NCBI GenBank assembly: GCA_030704615.1
Contig: CM060733.1
Span: 33,542,001-33,606,000 of the forward strand
Direction: 5' to 3'
Origin: Takakia lepidozioides
Taxonomy: Eukaryota > Streptophyta > Takakiopsida > Takakiales > Takakiaceae
Length of the DNA: 64,000 nucleotides
Notes under the pieces: generated by a model
Seen by the model: the letters and a program-made list of their open reading frames with translations, nothing else
What the model was told of the DNA's origin: nothing
Database searches by the model: none
Position numbers and translations under genes: made by a program
Shown here: positions 43,079-56,100 of the stretch, one piece after another
Position numbering within the stretch: position 1 is the stretch's first letter
Layout of the letters: each line of letters opens with the position of its first letter

Positions 43079-43081
43079 GTT

Positions 43082-44180
43082 GCCCGCATCGCCATCACGC
43101 ATGGCATTCAACCACTTTTCTGCGGCTTCCCGAATACTTTATGTTATCCGTCCTGTCTGCACATATCTGAAGAAAAAGGGGAAGAACTGCGGATCGTCTT
43201 GGGGTGGGCAGACTGGTGGGAGAACGCCAAACCGAAGTAGGTGCAACGTTCCCGGGCAGGTTGGACCAGCAGACTTGTGGGTGGTCTTTTCAGGTCCCAT
43301 ATCTTCGGTTTGCCCAACCCGCAGACCAGGCTGCTAGGTCTCCTGGGCGGTGTGGGCAAGAGAGGTGTTGTCGTCGAGGCTGTCTATGAGCATGTCCAAG
43401 TTTGTCCTCTCAGATAAGGCAATATCCACTGCACTGGACAGTGGACCTTACCCTTCGAAGTCATTATTTTCGGATGATGTTGTTGGTACGCTCGGCAGAT
43501 CGGCGGGGCATAACATTGGCAGACTCAGACTCACTAGAGGAACTGATGGGATAGTCTGCCAGGACCTTCTAGTCCGGCGCGTCCCATGTAGGCCCGCAAT
43601 GTTTGCATCCCGAGCAGAACTTGCCTGACGTGCTTCGGACGGACCCCCCTGCAGGACTGACAGGTTTGCATCGCGAGCAGACCTTGCCGCTTTCGCTCCC
43701 GGTTTTTTTTTTTGCCCCATCACTGAGTTTTCGCTTGCGGGGAGGCACATGCACTTCCTCCAAACTGCCTAGTTGCATCCTTCCAGCAACCCGCCAGTAC
43801 CGTTGGCGCAATTCCTCTGTACTTCGCGGAATTGGGTTTACGCCGCGGCTATTGAAAACAACCTCATCTTTAGCTTTGTGCGATACCAATATGGGCCACG
43901 GCTTGAAATTCGGTGGAATGGTGCCCTTGCAACCTATGTCCACACAATGGCGGTTCAACTGGATTTTGTCCCTTATGGCTTCCTCATAGAAAAGACACCT
44001 GAGCCTATCCTTCTTCCATTCTAGGTTCTCCTCCTTGGCTACATAGAGATCAATACATGCTTCCACTATTTTGCGATCGTACTCTTGTGGGGAGTACCAA
44101 TATCTTCGCAGCTTCTTCAAACGCGTGACGTGCACAAAGTCGATCCAGCCGGGTCCGCCCTTCGCGCAAGCTTCCTCCAT
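43082..44180 (-). CDS. Accessory protein of the outer transposon, N-terminal part (unknown function)
   Basis: A 203-residue minus-strand frame starts MEEACAKGGPGWIDFVHVTR at 44,180, with a candidate acceptor (tgttgtatag) six bases before the ATG, so an upstream exon is possible. It continues through EYDRKIVEACIDLYVAKEEN and ELRQRYWRVAGRMQLGSLEE, then a basic patch (PPRKRKLSDGAKKK) that could be a nuclear signal, and paired cysteines (CSRCKP, CSGCKHC). The frame stops near 43,569. Open pieces continue towards 43,082, where the CACTA element cuts in. The sequence resumes at 25,988 and the large exon below 25,387 is probably the same gene. Cys pairs suggest a small metal-binding site. No family is recognised. 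Confidence 0.5.
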
Positions 44181-45300
44181 CGCCTATACAACACAACAGA
44201 GAAAGGCAGAGGGCCCAACAAAAAGGGAGAAGTGCAAAGAATGGAGGAGTCCAGAAAGTGCGAGAACCGGCGAGAACGAGCACTACATACGAGGACAGGC
44301 AGAGAAGCGAAAACCAAAACGACAAGTACACAACAGAAGACGAGGAACGCAACGGGCTACGGGAGCAACGGTGTTGGCGACTGTTGGGGTCTAAGATGAC
44401 TCTCCAAATCTGCGCGCGAAAAGAAGTCTGCGCAAGGAAGACAGACGTTGACATAAAAGCAGACCACAGCACCGGCGGGAAGGCGAAGTTCAAGTTCAAG
44501 CTGACTCGGGAGCGAAAATGCAGTACACCCACGACACGACGTGGCGCACCATGATTGACGCCGCCACCGCCGTCGTTGCATTTACTAGGTCTACCCAGTG
44601 CACAGCAGCCCGAGTGAATAGCAGACAGAGTCAAGCAGACTAGAATGAGCAGACCGATTTGAGCAGACCAAAACGTAATCCACTAAGCAGGTCCACTCGA
44701 CTGCAACAGGCTGACGACGAAATAGACTATACAAAACAGACAAACTGGCAGGTCGACAGACTGGCAGATCAACATGGTCATTGTTCCATCGCCCTCTGTA
44801 ACAAGCTGCAGGCAGACTAGACTGACGGTGCGACAGAGACAACAGACTAGCTGAAAAGACTGGAAGGACAACAGACTGGCAGACGGAAAGGTGTACAGCC
44901 AAATTTTCAATGCGGCACCATGGTTTCACAGCTTCTCACAATAGACCAGCGTACACAGACGCCGCAAGACCGTTGTCAGGACAGATTAACATCGCAATAG
45001 ACTCGCGAACATATTCCAGACCGATGTGAGGACACAGCCTCCCGAAGAGGCTCCGATTACCACACCAACGAAGCAAGACTAATGAAGCAACAAACATATG
45101 GGTATCCAGGCCGACAAGTATTGGCTGTTGAACCCGACTTTTTAACAGGAGACCCATACTGCAGATGTGAGATAGTTCAGGAGTCTCAGGCTAACATAGC
45201 TCAGCAGACACAATTGACAGACTGACGATAACTCTGCCCAAGACACACATAACAGTTCATGGCTGGATATGGAATTTGCAATGTTTTTACACGCCCTCAT
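44181..45300. other. CAGAC-rich right part of the outer transposon
   Basis: Words such as agcagact, 'agactggcagatc', gacagactgg and agcagacc occur densely at 44,580-45,230, matching the motif set at 20.0-22.0 kb and 25.5-25.9 kb. Open frames here are not conserved. This may be the subterminal region of the outer element; its exact end was not found. Confidence 0.5.
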
Positions 45301-46101
45301 GTGATTTTCGCTATCATCTTGCCCATGGTTACCGTTCCAGACTGAGGAGGTGATCTGACGGACGGATGCGGCTACCTCAACATGAATAATTATAAAATTG
45401 AACGACACCATATCCCAAATGTAAACTAAGGTCGTCTTTAGGCAGGTTTGTAATCAGTCCGCCCATTGGAATAAACCCTAACAACACATTGGCCATTTTG
45501 CGATGACCGGACATAGGCCAAACCAAGTGGGCAAAACGCATTACATGTACAATGAAATCGCAAAAACGGCCCCGCCAGCAACAAAAAATGACGAAAATAG
45601 TGGAGGCATATGCACGATGGTGGTTGTAGGGCTCCCTACTCATCTTCTGCCCTTCCACATCATGACAAAATGTCACGAAAACACAAAGACACGAACACCA
45701 GGCAACGACTACCGCCCGCACGCACCGCAGTTGCGTACAACAAAGAGCGACATCTTGATGGCAATGGCGAGATAAGGCCCTGCGATGGGATTCGTCCTGG
45801 ACGGCCCAGATCTTGCGGGCGGGCGGACACGCGGACTAGAGGGAGTGGACTTGGCGCGGTGGACTAGCCCCAGCGGACAGGCCGGTGGACGGAGTCCGGT
45901 AGGGGCAGCCGCGGCGGGCGCCCGTCATCCGGACGAGGGGCCCACCGTCCTTCTCACACGCTTGCGTTCATGACCCTATTATTATAAAATGAGAGGCGTC
46001 TTAGCCCAGCTAAAAATGGATCAACATGCGTGATTTTCTCCTTTTTTTTTTTTTTTTTTTTTTTTTCCCACTAAAGGGGACGGTTCTCGTTTTCTGATTC
46101 A
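45301..46101. other. Spacer between transposon nest and host genes
   Basis: Includes a GC-rich patch (45,780-45,960) and a poly(T) run (46,042-46,066). 'ctattattataaaatgag' near 45,975 is a TATA-like word about 460 bp before the lipase start, too far for confident assignment. No gene. Confidence 0.5.
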
Positions 46102-46150
46102 CACTCGTATAATTACCCTCACAATACCATTGTGAGGGTAATTATGAGTG
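46102..46150. repeat. Near-perfect inverted repeat (stem-loop)
   Basis: The left arm 46,109-46,125 and right arm 46,129-46,145 are perfect 17-bp complements (attgtgagggtaattat) around a 3-base loop (acc). The stem extends outward by five further pairs (cactc/gagtg) after a 2-base bulge. It lies about 300 bp upstream of the lipase start codon. Confidence 0.95.
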
Positions 46151-46448
46151 AAAATAATAACAGTAAGTGTACATTCCGGACAATCACTGGTAGTCGGGAA
46201 GCGTGGTGATGGCATCCGCGTGATTGCTGGCAATCGCTGCAGCAAAGTGATGGCTGCTGGCTTGTCTGAGCAGATGTGGAGCCTGCCTTGTAAGGTAGAT
46301 CTCAAGGGTAGGGAAAGAAGAAAGCGGTAGCTTGTCATGTGGTGTATTTGCATTTGCCATCAAGCATGTCAGCAGTACGAGGTTTCGATAAGCCTGCGCG
46401 TAAGACGACGTAGAACAAATTTGTAGATCAGAGACGAAGAATCTTACA

Positions 46449-49400
46449 ATGTTTGCGAGATACATGATGGGGAGAGTGGAAGTGGTTGTGATTGGAGTGG
46501 TTCTTCTGACTTCGGGGCACCTGTGGGCTCAAGTGGATGGTCAAACTCTGCTCCAAGGGCCATTTCTAAAACCCGATGGTCTTTGTGAGACGTTTGTACT
46601 GCAGATACCCGGATATGCGTGCACTGAATATGTGGTGAGTGCAACGATTCATTTCTGCGGTTCTGTGCTCCTAGAGGCGGTTCACAAGGTTGAATGAACG
46701 AAATAGTCAGATGGGTACCTGTAGATGCCCGCATTCGAGAGGCTCGGCTCCTGGAGTGGTTGATTCAGGGAGGGTAAAGGATGAGGGGATAGGTAGATGC
46801 AAAATGTGACCTAAAAAGAGTGACTCAGTTCTAGGGAGAAAGGGCGCTTCGCTGAAATTGGGGGAAGGGGTCTGTAAACATCGACTTGTTTTGAACTTGA
46901 TGCCCAGAGCTCTGAGGAAGAACTTGATCAATATGCAGGTCGGAACAGAGGATGGTTTTAGGCTTGGAGTTCAAAGGATCGCGAGAGGATCCCAATTCAC
47001 GGCAGGGAGGACACCGGTACTTTTCTATCATGGCATTATATCGGTGAGTTTATCCCGCATCCTACAGACAACAGTCTACCTATTTATGATCAACGCTTAT
47101 GTTTGTCAAGTTGTGCTTGGGAGCTGTAGAAAGCATGGAGGTGCACCCCCTAATACGGCATTTGAAACTAGTCTACAGGTATTTCAATGGGTGCTGAGAT
47201 CGTCTCTTTATTACAAACAAGCTTAGACATTATACATAGTTCGACAATGTCGTGATAAATTTACTGTATTGGAAGATTGTACACGAAGAAAAAGGATCTT
47301 GATCTCGAACGTTCACTTTGACAATGAAATGTATGCTGGACGCACTCAAAAACAGGAAGGTGTGCTTACACGTTGACAGGGGGGTGATTCATGGCTTCTC
47401 GAGGCGCCACTCAATTCCCTGCCTCTGCGATTAGCTGATGCCAACTACGACGTGTGGATTGGAAACTCGCGCACTACTACGTACAGCGATGGGCACGTCT
47501 CCTTGATGCGAAGTGATAAGGTTGTCGCGCCGCTTGTTGTTTCTAACTGGCATTTCACATTTTGCGTCTTGGTGGAACTTAGAGAAATCCTCTAGGTTAT
47601 CTCGCATTGTCTGAACTCCTCTGAGTACAGTACTATCTGAATGCAGAAATTTTGGAACTGGAGCTTGGACGATTTGGTTGCTTACGATTTTCCAGCGATG
47701 GTGTTGTTTGTGGCGGCTCAAACAAACAGCAAAATGCACTATGTTGGATATTCTCAGGTATCATTCCAGACTGTCTTGGGTCACTTCAGCTGGCATTTTT
47801 CTACAGTAACCGCTTTTGTGTCGTCGTAGACCTCCATGTACTCACGTTGAAGCACCCCTGTACCAGGGTGATCGATGACGATCTCCAAAGACTAATAGTA
47901 TCTCATGGTATTTAGGTTCGTCTTCTCCTAACATATGTTCAGTCAATCTCAACCCACATGATAGTTTGTCCAGGACTGGTTGAATGCTAACTTAAACCTC
48001 CAAGTAGACAACCAAAACTTCTTCTTTCCGTGGTAGAAAGTCTGCCAGCCGCATATAAGCCTTGTTGGCGCTGCTCAAGGGAAGCAAACGTATTGACTGA
48101 ACGAGCCGAGTGCGCATCATTGGGCTCAGTGCACATGCCAGTTACAGTCTTACCAGTGAAAATAGCCCGAAAATAGCTCCCTAGATTTCTGTATTCGTCC
48201 CACATGGTCCACCTAAAATTAGTTGCCTGATTCATTCTTTTGTAATGCATATATTTGATGAACTAGATTGTGAATCTGTATGCAGGGAACGCAAACGGTA
48301 TTTGCAGCTTGGTCAGAGGGGCAGACAACGATAGAGCTTGTAGATAAAGCGGTGATGTTGGCCCCGGTCGCATATGCAACTGCCGTAACGTCCTCGTTAG
48401 CCCAAATCGGAAGTGCAGTCTACTTAGAGCAGGTAAGAGTAAATATTGCGGCCTGTACCGGGAAGGCGGGGACAGTCATCACCAAGGCACTGAGCTCAAT
48501 TGCAAACACGAATAGAGATGGCATAATCGAATCATGGTAAAGGATGAACATGAATGGAGAAGATCCCTAATCTTGAAGCTTATAAACGATTAGAAATTAG
48601 AGAATCCTAAAGAGAAAAAGATATAGATTGCTTAAATTGTCTTATGATTTAGAAAGCAAACAGATCAGCAAACAGACAGCAAGTCCATCAGTTTATTAGA
48701 CTGGCCAATGGATGGTTCTAACTTTTAATGTCTACCAGACCCCAGGACGATCGGGTTAATATGCAGCATAGCAGGGCTAAAATACTCAACCAAGAGACTC
48801 TGCACTCGTAGCTAGGGAAGGAGAGACGGAGAGAAAGAGACATCTCTCGGTGAAATCTTCCTTCTCAGCAAAGATTTTAAACTAGTGTGGATTGGTGCAG
48901 ATTTTGGCGCAAGCAGGCGTCCACGAGTTCTCATTGTGAGCCTCTCACTTCTGTAGTTTCCTTTTTTGTTTTCTGCTCCATTGGGGACTGCCCTCGCCCT
49001 TTCAATGAGCTTCCCTTCTACTTGAAGAGTAGTTTCCTGGACACCCGTAATCAACGATCATGCAAACTGACTCTCAACGTGCAAACCAGAGAGTGAATTT
49101 TAGATCAGCAGAGTGAGTTTGCATTAGCAGGCAGCTGCTGATCCAAAATTAAGGCACGCTCAACTGGTGCAGCTTTATTAGTTTGTACAAAGTCGTTCAG
49201 AACTTATGACTGCCCAGAGAACGGTTCGTCCAGCATTCAAACAAATCTCCATCATCAAAGATCTGTTCTGTACAACACTAGTTGCCATGATAGAATATAA
49301 CTTATGCGTGCCAGATCGCACTCTCTGACAGTACATTCTGACAGCCTCTAGACTTAACTATGTACATTTGACACCTTGGCTCTGATCACCAGCTCTCTCA

Positions 49401-50361
49401 TCTCCCTTGTGTGTGAGTGTGTCGTGAGGACTCGCCTCATAATCTCATGTCAGTCATCTCCGACAGAAGAGTAAGTCTCCGACAGTACGTCTCCAGTACG
49501 TCCGTCCTAGGTCTGAAATGGATGAATATATCAATAGGTGTTTGGAGTTATCAAGGGATGTGGATGGATTTCAGGCATCTTGCAAAACCCTTCATCGATG
49601 GACTGTGTTCGAGGACAAGCACGCCCAACGCGTGCTACACGGACTACGTGACTGCGTTCACAGGTTGCAGCTTCTCTCTCGACTTCTTCTGCTTTGCAGA
49701 ATTTGTTGTTGACAGTAACTAACGCTGGCATGCATGTCGTGCTGATCAGGAGTCAACTGCTGCTTGAATATGAGTCGCAGAAGTTACTACAACAGATTTG
49801 AAACGCAAAGTACTGCTGTCAAGAATTTTGCACAACTCGCGCAGAGTGAGTGACTTAAATATTTGCCCAAGTTGACGAGACTTTGAATTTGCGGTTATAT
49901 TACTGAAATCTCCTTGAGTAGGAGTAGTTTCTCTGCTGATGGAACTCCGATCTTCAGCTCCCCGAGGTGTTGATTTTTCAGGATCAATTGAAACAGATCA
50001 GAAGCTTAGGCTTCCGAAAGATCACTAACAGTACTTACCGTTTTACAACTTGTGCGCAGTACGGAGAGCGGATCGATTTGCGAAATACGACTATGGCCTC
50101 TTGGGCAACTTATGGAAATACTCATCTTTCAGGTCCCCTTCCTATGACCTGGCAGCCATCCCGGCCTCCAAACAATTCCTCCTTATCTATGGAGGAAAGG
50201 ATGGCCTAGCAGACCCGACTGATGTGCAACGCCTTCTTCAAGAGCTTCCAGGAAACCAGGAAGTGCTCTATCTGCCAGAGTATGCGCATGTTGATTTTAT
50301 GGTTGGATTGACAGCAAACACTGATATTCACCCGAACGTACTAGCATTCTTAAGCCGTTAG
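46449..50361 (+). CDS. Secreted/vacuolar acid lipase (triacylglycerol lipase 2-like), 8 exons
   Basis: Exons with GT-AG borders and matching phases are 46,449-46,634, 46,939-47,043, 47,380-47,520, 47,647-47,757, 48,286-48,432, 49,486-49,663, 49,750-49,845 and 50,060-50,361. They code for 421 residues, the usual length of the AB-hydrolase acid lipase family. A signal peptide precedes about residue 28 (VVVIGVVLLTSGHLWAQ). The lid region begins PDGLCETFVLQIPGYAC. Conserved blocks are TEDGFRLGVQRIARG, PVLFYHG (oxyanion loop), DANYDVWIGNSRTT and KFWNWSLDDLVAYDF. The nucleophile elbow is GYSQ|G, split across exons 4 and 5, with GGKDGLAD (Asp) and YAHVDFMVG (His). It hydrolyses neutral lipid esters in the secretory pathway or vacuole. 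The alternative start MMGRV at 46,464 is equally plausible. The coding region appears intact. Confidence 0.93.
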
Positions 50362-53172
50362 ATGAGACAAAATTTGACCCTAATTTAAAGTGGAGTTTTA
50401 AACCTTCCTCGTGGGGCTCTATTTATATTTGCTAGCGGAGATGCCCTCCTCTAAGTACTCCTGCAATTGCAGCAAGAGCGTCGATAATTACATTTGTCAG
50501 AGAAGCTGTATAAACTGCAAGCGGAAGGCGTCCTGAAGGTGATCATTAGTTTGTTCCACCCTGTACCATGGTCCCTGTGGTAAGGAAGGAAAGTTTCCCT
50601 TTCCTTCTCTGCAGAGACATTCATACCTGCAGGTCTTCCGTGCCTATAGAACCTTGCGACCCAATTACCTGTCTGCAGCTATCTCCCTCTACTAAGGGCA
50701 TTGGGTCCAACCTGCAAGTTGCAACGTGAAGACCGACTGTGCCCCGAACAGAAAATCGAAATCGAAGAACATTTCTTCTCTCATACCCAGTACTAGAGTT
50801 CCATTTTGAGGATTAGAAATTCTTAGCAGCATATATCTGCAACATTTGAGTTTTTCTTACTCTGCTTGTAAGGGTCCTGTTAAGTTCTTTGAGCTTTTTA
50901 CGAACGTTACAAGCTAAATCATAAAGTATCATTTCATTTCATGTTCAGACACCACAACTCGCTACTTGGTGGTCAAAAAGTTGACAGTAGAATTTAGTCA
51001 TGTGATCGCTCATGTCCATGGACCTTGTATCCTCCGACGGTCTGGGAGTCTGCGTCGTTAACCCCCCACCGAACGGTGTAGTGTCTACAATTATGGGTCA
51101 TATCATGTTTTGTTTGCTGCTTTACTCTCATCTTCAGAGTTTCCCCATTGGCTACCATCCACATTAATTTTACTGTTCTCTATACTACTGTCCTCTAGGA
51201 AGCCTATTGACATTGGGTGGACTTGAAACGGGAGTACATTAATGTCTCTGTGACTAAATGACCTCGTGTCCTTGTTTGTTTCGACCTGAAGCGCTTTGCT
51301 TCAGGTAAGGTAGTACATTGGATTTAGTTGGAAAGCTTGGGGCCTTTCCCTCTTTAGAATATGCCTACACGGGCCATTCCCTGCAACTCCCTGGAGTGTG
51401 ATCTCTGAATGGTAACAAGCGGACTCCTACCGCTTGGGGGCAGCCCCTCCGCCCAAATTGGGCAGTCGTATGCTCTGTCTAGCATACTCGGCACTTGGGT
51501 TCGGGTTGGTTCCTGTGCTTAAACTTATGGCCTGCGAAAACAATAAAAAATTTAGCTCCTATCAACATCAACACTCCTCAGGGTGGTCCCTGGGAATTGG
51601 TTACTTATGCCAAATCTAGGGCTTCATGTGTAATTTTTGGGGTGAATCCCAGGACGGCTGTTCACAGTGTGATGTTTTGCCATCTTCATGTATCATGGTC
51701 ATGCACTATGGAGCCGTTTCATGTTTTTGTGCCCTCCTCATTATCGAGTACTTCGACCTTGCAGGAACAAGCATCCGAGAATATCTCTCATGAACAAGAT
51801 CCTGCAGTTTGTCTTCGCGCTGGAGAATTAACAACGGATTTATCTCTTAGGTGTTCAAAGGGTAGCAGGTGCAACTGCTACACACATCTACCAGCAGCTT
51901 CCTTCCTTTCCATGATGCTTCAGATTTTGTGCCAGAAAGATCTGTTCCGCTGTTGACCAACCTTGCAGTATCAAGACTCTAAGCCTTAAGGTAAAGCACA
52001 TGGACAAGTGGCGATCTCCATTTGTAAGCAGCCCGCCTTATTTCGGTAAGTAGTTTCTCTCGCAGTTTGCTCCTTCGGGCTTTTGTCTCTTAGCTTCTGC
52101 TTGCGGATAAACTCCGTGTTCTCCCAATGTCGACTCACTGATGAACCTCCACAATATCGATGTAACCAGAGGCTGTGGAGCTTTATTAGCTTCTCTTTAT
52201 TCTAAGGAGGAGATGTCAAAAATCGCTAAGTACCTGTTGCGCCTTCCCCAGGTGTCACCTCCTCTCCTCACCTCCTCTCCTATCCTGAATTCAGTAAGCA
52301 ACCACGAGAGTTGAAGCTGTACAGCAGAAGGAAAAAGAAATGTACAGTTGCGCCATTCCCATACCTTGCCGACAGGGTTTAGGTTTGTTCTTTCAAATTT
52401 CAATGGAATCCAAAGTTTCCAGACTAAGATGTTCATTTGGCCACTTCCCAGTAGTGCCTCAAAGTTTCAGCCATGTCCACCATCATAGCCAACAGTTGAA
52501 AACAGAAAGCAGGGTGGTGGTAAAGGCTTCTGACCCAACTTGAAACTTAGCCTCGCCATGACATTTTCCAGTCACACGCATACCCCACCAGGGAGACTGT
52601 AACCTGTTCTTCCTCATGATATGTAGATTTGGAGTTTGGTTAGATCTTGGGGTTATCACATACTTCCCCCACCAGGTTCGGGTACTGATGATTGGAAACA
52701 TGTCAGTCAGACTATCCATGAAGCATGATTGTTGGGGTTGAAAATGTGCATGACTATCACCTGATTAGCTGCCAAAAGCCGCCTTGTTGCAAGAGTGGGA
52801 ATGAAGATGGCAGTATTCTTATTTCAACTTCAAGATGCACTGTGCCAGAAGTGTGACATTTCAAGAGAAGGCAAGTCTGTGGAACCCCAGGCTTCAGTGC
52901 ATCATCACATCTTCAACTGTCTTTTGCGAAGAAAATACAACCTTGTATGCCTCTACACGAAGCCAACATATACAATCACCCGTCTCAGCCTGCCTGACGG
53001 ACACATACCATATTTCCTGCACTGAAGGCAAAGCATCAACATTTACAATTGCAATTAAAGCCGCACCCAGTTATCCCTGAAATTATTAAATGATGAATTG
53101 TTCAAAATGCCGTGTCTGCCAGTGTATAAAAGCAAAGTTCTGACAACCCACACCAACAGATGCAGCTCAGAT
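50362..53172. other. Intergenic region between convergent lipase and PGK genes
   Basis: No supported gene. A 70-bp segment at about 50,875-50,945 (ttctttgagcttttt.cgaacgtta...aaagtatcatttcatttcat) is a diverged copy of a repeat in the first MUTYH intron. A 67-residue plus frame at 52,340-52,543 looks transit-peptide-like (Ser/His/Arg-rich, ending RVVVKAS), but no second exon was found and it is not called. An unassigned 153-residue frame at 51,495-51,956 shows no motif. Confidence 0.55.
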
Positions 53173-56100
53173 CTATTGATGCTTGGAGCCATAGCCATAT
53201 TTCTGCCCATTTTCGATTAGTGCTTTCACTGTGGGCAATCCATAGGGATCACCCTCCTCAATCACCTTGAGCACGGTGCCACCTCCTGTAAACAAGTAAT
53301 ACTTGGCACTATCCAGCGCTGCATGATATAACCCTGGATGGAGACTGCCAACATTCCCACATCCCACCCACTTATCAACTTCTGCAGTCACTTCTTCCAA
53401 TCAGAAATTCCACTGTCAAGTACGGAGGAAGAGAATAGCTTGAACACCATTGTAAACTGTTTGAGGGGTGCACTGGCAGTACAGACAGCACTAAAGCTGC
53501 CAGCTATCGGTGTTCATGTTCAATTGTGTCTCATTAATTTACCCACCTTCAACATATCACAAGTGACCATGTTACTTGGATTTCCAATAAAAACAGGACA
53601 AGATCAAAAGTCCTGATCCTCCAGAAAATGCAAACAAAGACATGGAAAGAAAATTCTTGGAAAAGCAAACTGCCCACACACACAACAGACAACAAGAGAC
53701 TCAAGGTCACACAGCTTGTCTTGGCCAGTCATAGGTGCTAGGTCACCAATTACCTCTTGAACTCCTGCAGAGTATCCCCACCACCGAAAAACTTCTTTGC
53801 AGTGCGATTCCGATCAATTATCTCATCCATTTTGCTAGTGCCATGCCAGAAGGCAGGCATCAAGCCCATAACTGCATTCACAAACACAGTTTTTGCCGAG
53901 CCGAGAGCCTCCAGCAGTTCTGGTGTCTCAAAGGATGCAGGATCCACATCCACCACAAAGTTGTACTCTTGCCCGGGAGTAAAATCCTGTGTACATTCAA
54001 ACAAGTAGAGTATCAAGATGCATGCAGAGAGATTTTTGAGATCTAAGCAGTTCTCTAAACACAACAAATGGAATGCTCAAGAAACATGAATAACAAGGAC
54101 AACTCAAGATCATAAATCTGGTCTCTTCACCTTGGAACTCCTAATTGCTGACTTACTTTCTCACTGGCGCTTGCGTTTTCACAAAACCTTCCCACAATCA
54201 CCGTCTATAGTCGCAAACTTCTTTTCTTGGAACTTGTTCTTATATAAGAAAGCTGAATCCTCAACCTATGACTCTCAAAAAGCTCATCTCTTTGATTGCT
54301 CGGGAATCACATTCTTCGAGGACAGGTGGCCATGCAGGATAGCACAATCCCCATACACATTTGGCAAACATTCCCTCCATACAAGGTTTAATTTGTGTGA
54401 CGTAATTGCTAGTGATTTTTGCAAGCTGGCAGTTTAAAAGACCCCACATACATAGAGCCCAGAAAACATCACCTAAATGTGCCCTACTTGCTGTTACAGA
54501 TCTGGCTGACAATGGAGGCCAAACCTTGGTGTGAATAGTTCGGAATTTTCCTTTAATACGGCCTTCAAGGGTCTCTGTTTCAACAAGCAGTGGGAGCTCC
54601 AGAATCTTCCCTTCTGTCTTATCCTGTTCAACGAGACCTCTTGCCAGCTCAATATCCGAGGTCTGCATGCACACTACAAGAATGCTTTTAGAAAGTGAAC
54701 GAGTTATACTAGCAGGAAAAAACCAGACAAAAGCATCAACAGTCCATGTTTAAAATTCTTACCACCATATGATCCTTCCAAACCACAAAAGCACTGGAAT
54801 CTGAGTCTGGGAGCCCTTACTGGAAAAACACTGTAACTAAAACTCTTCAAATACTGAAACCACCCTCTGAGATCCACAGATTATATGACATTCAAGTGGC
54901 AACGGTTTTACCTCCACACCCTTGATTCTGATGTTGTACTTTGCGCAAAGAAAGGTGTTGTACATAAGCCCACCCAAAATAAGCCTATCAACTTTCTTGT
55001 AGATTTCAGTCAAGGGACCAATTTTGGTATCATACTTGGCCCCAGCAACAATGGCCACAAATGGCCGCGTAGGATTCAGAACTTCCTTCACATGGCATAA
55101 CTCATCCTGCACACAAACGTACAAAAGTCTAGTGGGTTTCCATGCTAGGACTCACCTGACACAAGATTTCAGCAATCTGCACAGCTAGATCATAGCAAAA
55201 AATGAACGAGAACAAATTTAACACAGCATTACAATAGGCAAAATGATAAGGCTTGAGTCCCTCGGAAGTCACAACTGAACAAGAAAGGTGAACCTGCCAC
55301 AAAGTATTTGATCTCAAAGACCGTCCTGTCGATCAAACTTAATTCTATATTTTACATGCACAGGTGGAAGGCAACCTGTAGGCATAGGCCAGCGTAGGAT
55401 GGCAAGTATTTGGTAATATGAAAGGTTGAGGCATGTGCTTGCCATGATCCAAAGGCATCGTTCACATACACATCCGCCAGGCCAGCCAGTTGCACTACAA
55501 ACCGCTCCATTTTTTCACCTTTGTCTTCTTCCCCCTGGCCAAACAGCCAAGTATTTCTGTTCAAACTCTGACTTAACTGGATACATCCAGCCTCTTCTGC
55601 TCTGCTCAATCAGCAAAACTACACGAATACCCCCTTTCAGCTCATCATCTTCAGTTCAATAGGTTAGACTTAAATTCATGCAGTGCATGTGTGCCACGGT
55701 GGCCTTGAAACAAATTATATAGTTCAGACATGGACAGAGTTTATGCGAAGCTCTGCGCACCGCAAACCAACGGGTGTTCGGCAAATAGATGCCACCAATT
55801 TTGCGGGTCTTCAGGTCATGGATGAGCCAGTTGATGGAAGTGTCAATATCAAGAATTCCTTCCTTGTCAGTTGCATGAAACTGTGGTACTGCAAACTTAA
55901 TCCGCAGTTTCCGTTGCAAGTAGCCCACAACAGCATCAACTGAGTCGTCCTGTTTGATTGTCAAAGTCTTGGTCTTTTTGTCATATGGGCGCCCAATGTG
56001 ACTCATTAGGATGGGTCTGATGGAAGAGACGTAACACAAGCACACACGCACACAAATTCTTTGGATAAAAACACAGCCTCAACAAGACAAGCACATAACC

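Larger units (their letters stand above)
25989..43081 (-). mobile_element. 17-kb CACTA (En/Spm-type) DNA transposon with nested insertions
   Basis: Left end CACTACTAGAGAAACCGG (25,992-26,009) and right end, read inward, CACTATTAGAGAAACCGG (43,061-43,078) are terminal inverted repeats with one mismatch in 18. They begin with the diagnostic CACTA and are flanked by a 3-bp target duplication GTT (25,989-25,991 and 43,079-43,081). Inside are a TNP2-type transposase (minus), a divergent second gene (plus), a PPR-derived repeat, a solo LTR and a chromovirus. Removing the nested 729-bp and 5.6-kb LTR insertions leaves about 10.7 kb of CACTA DNA. The strand given is that of TNP2. The element interrupts the outer transposon's minus-strand gene. 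Confidence 0.93.

Noticed and set aside
52340-52543. Possible first exon of a plastid-targeted protein
   Set aside because: Transit-peptide-like composition only. No donor with a convincing second exon before the PGK 3' end.
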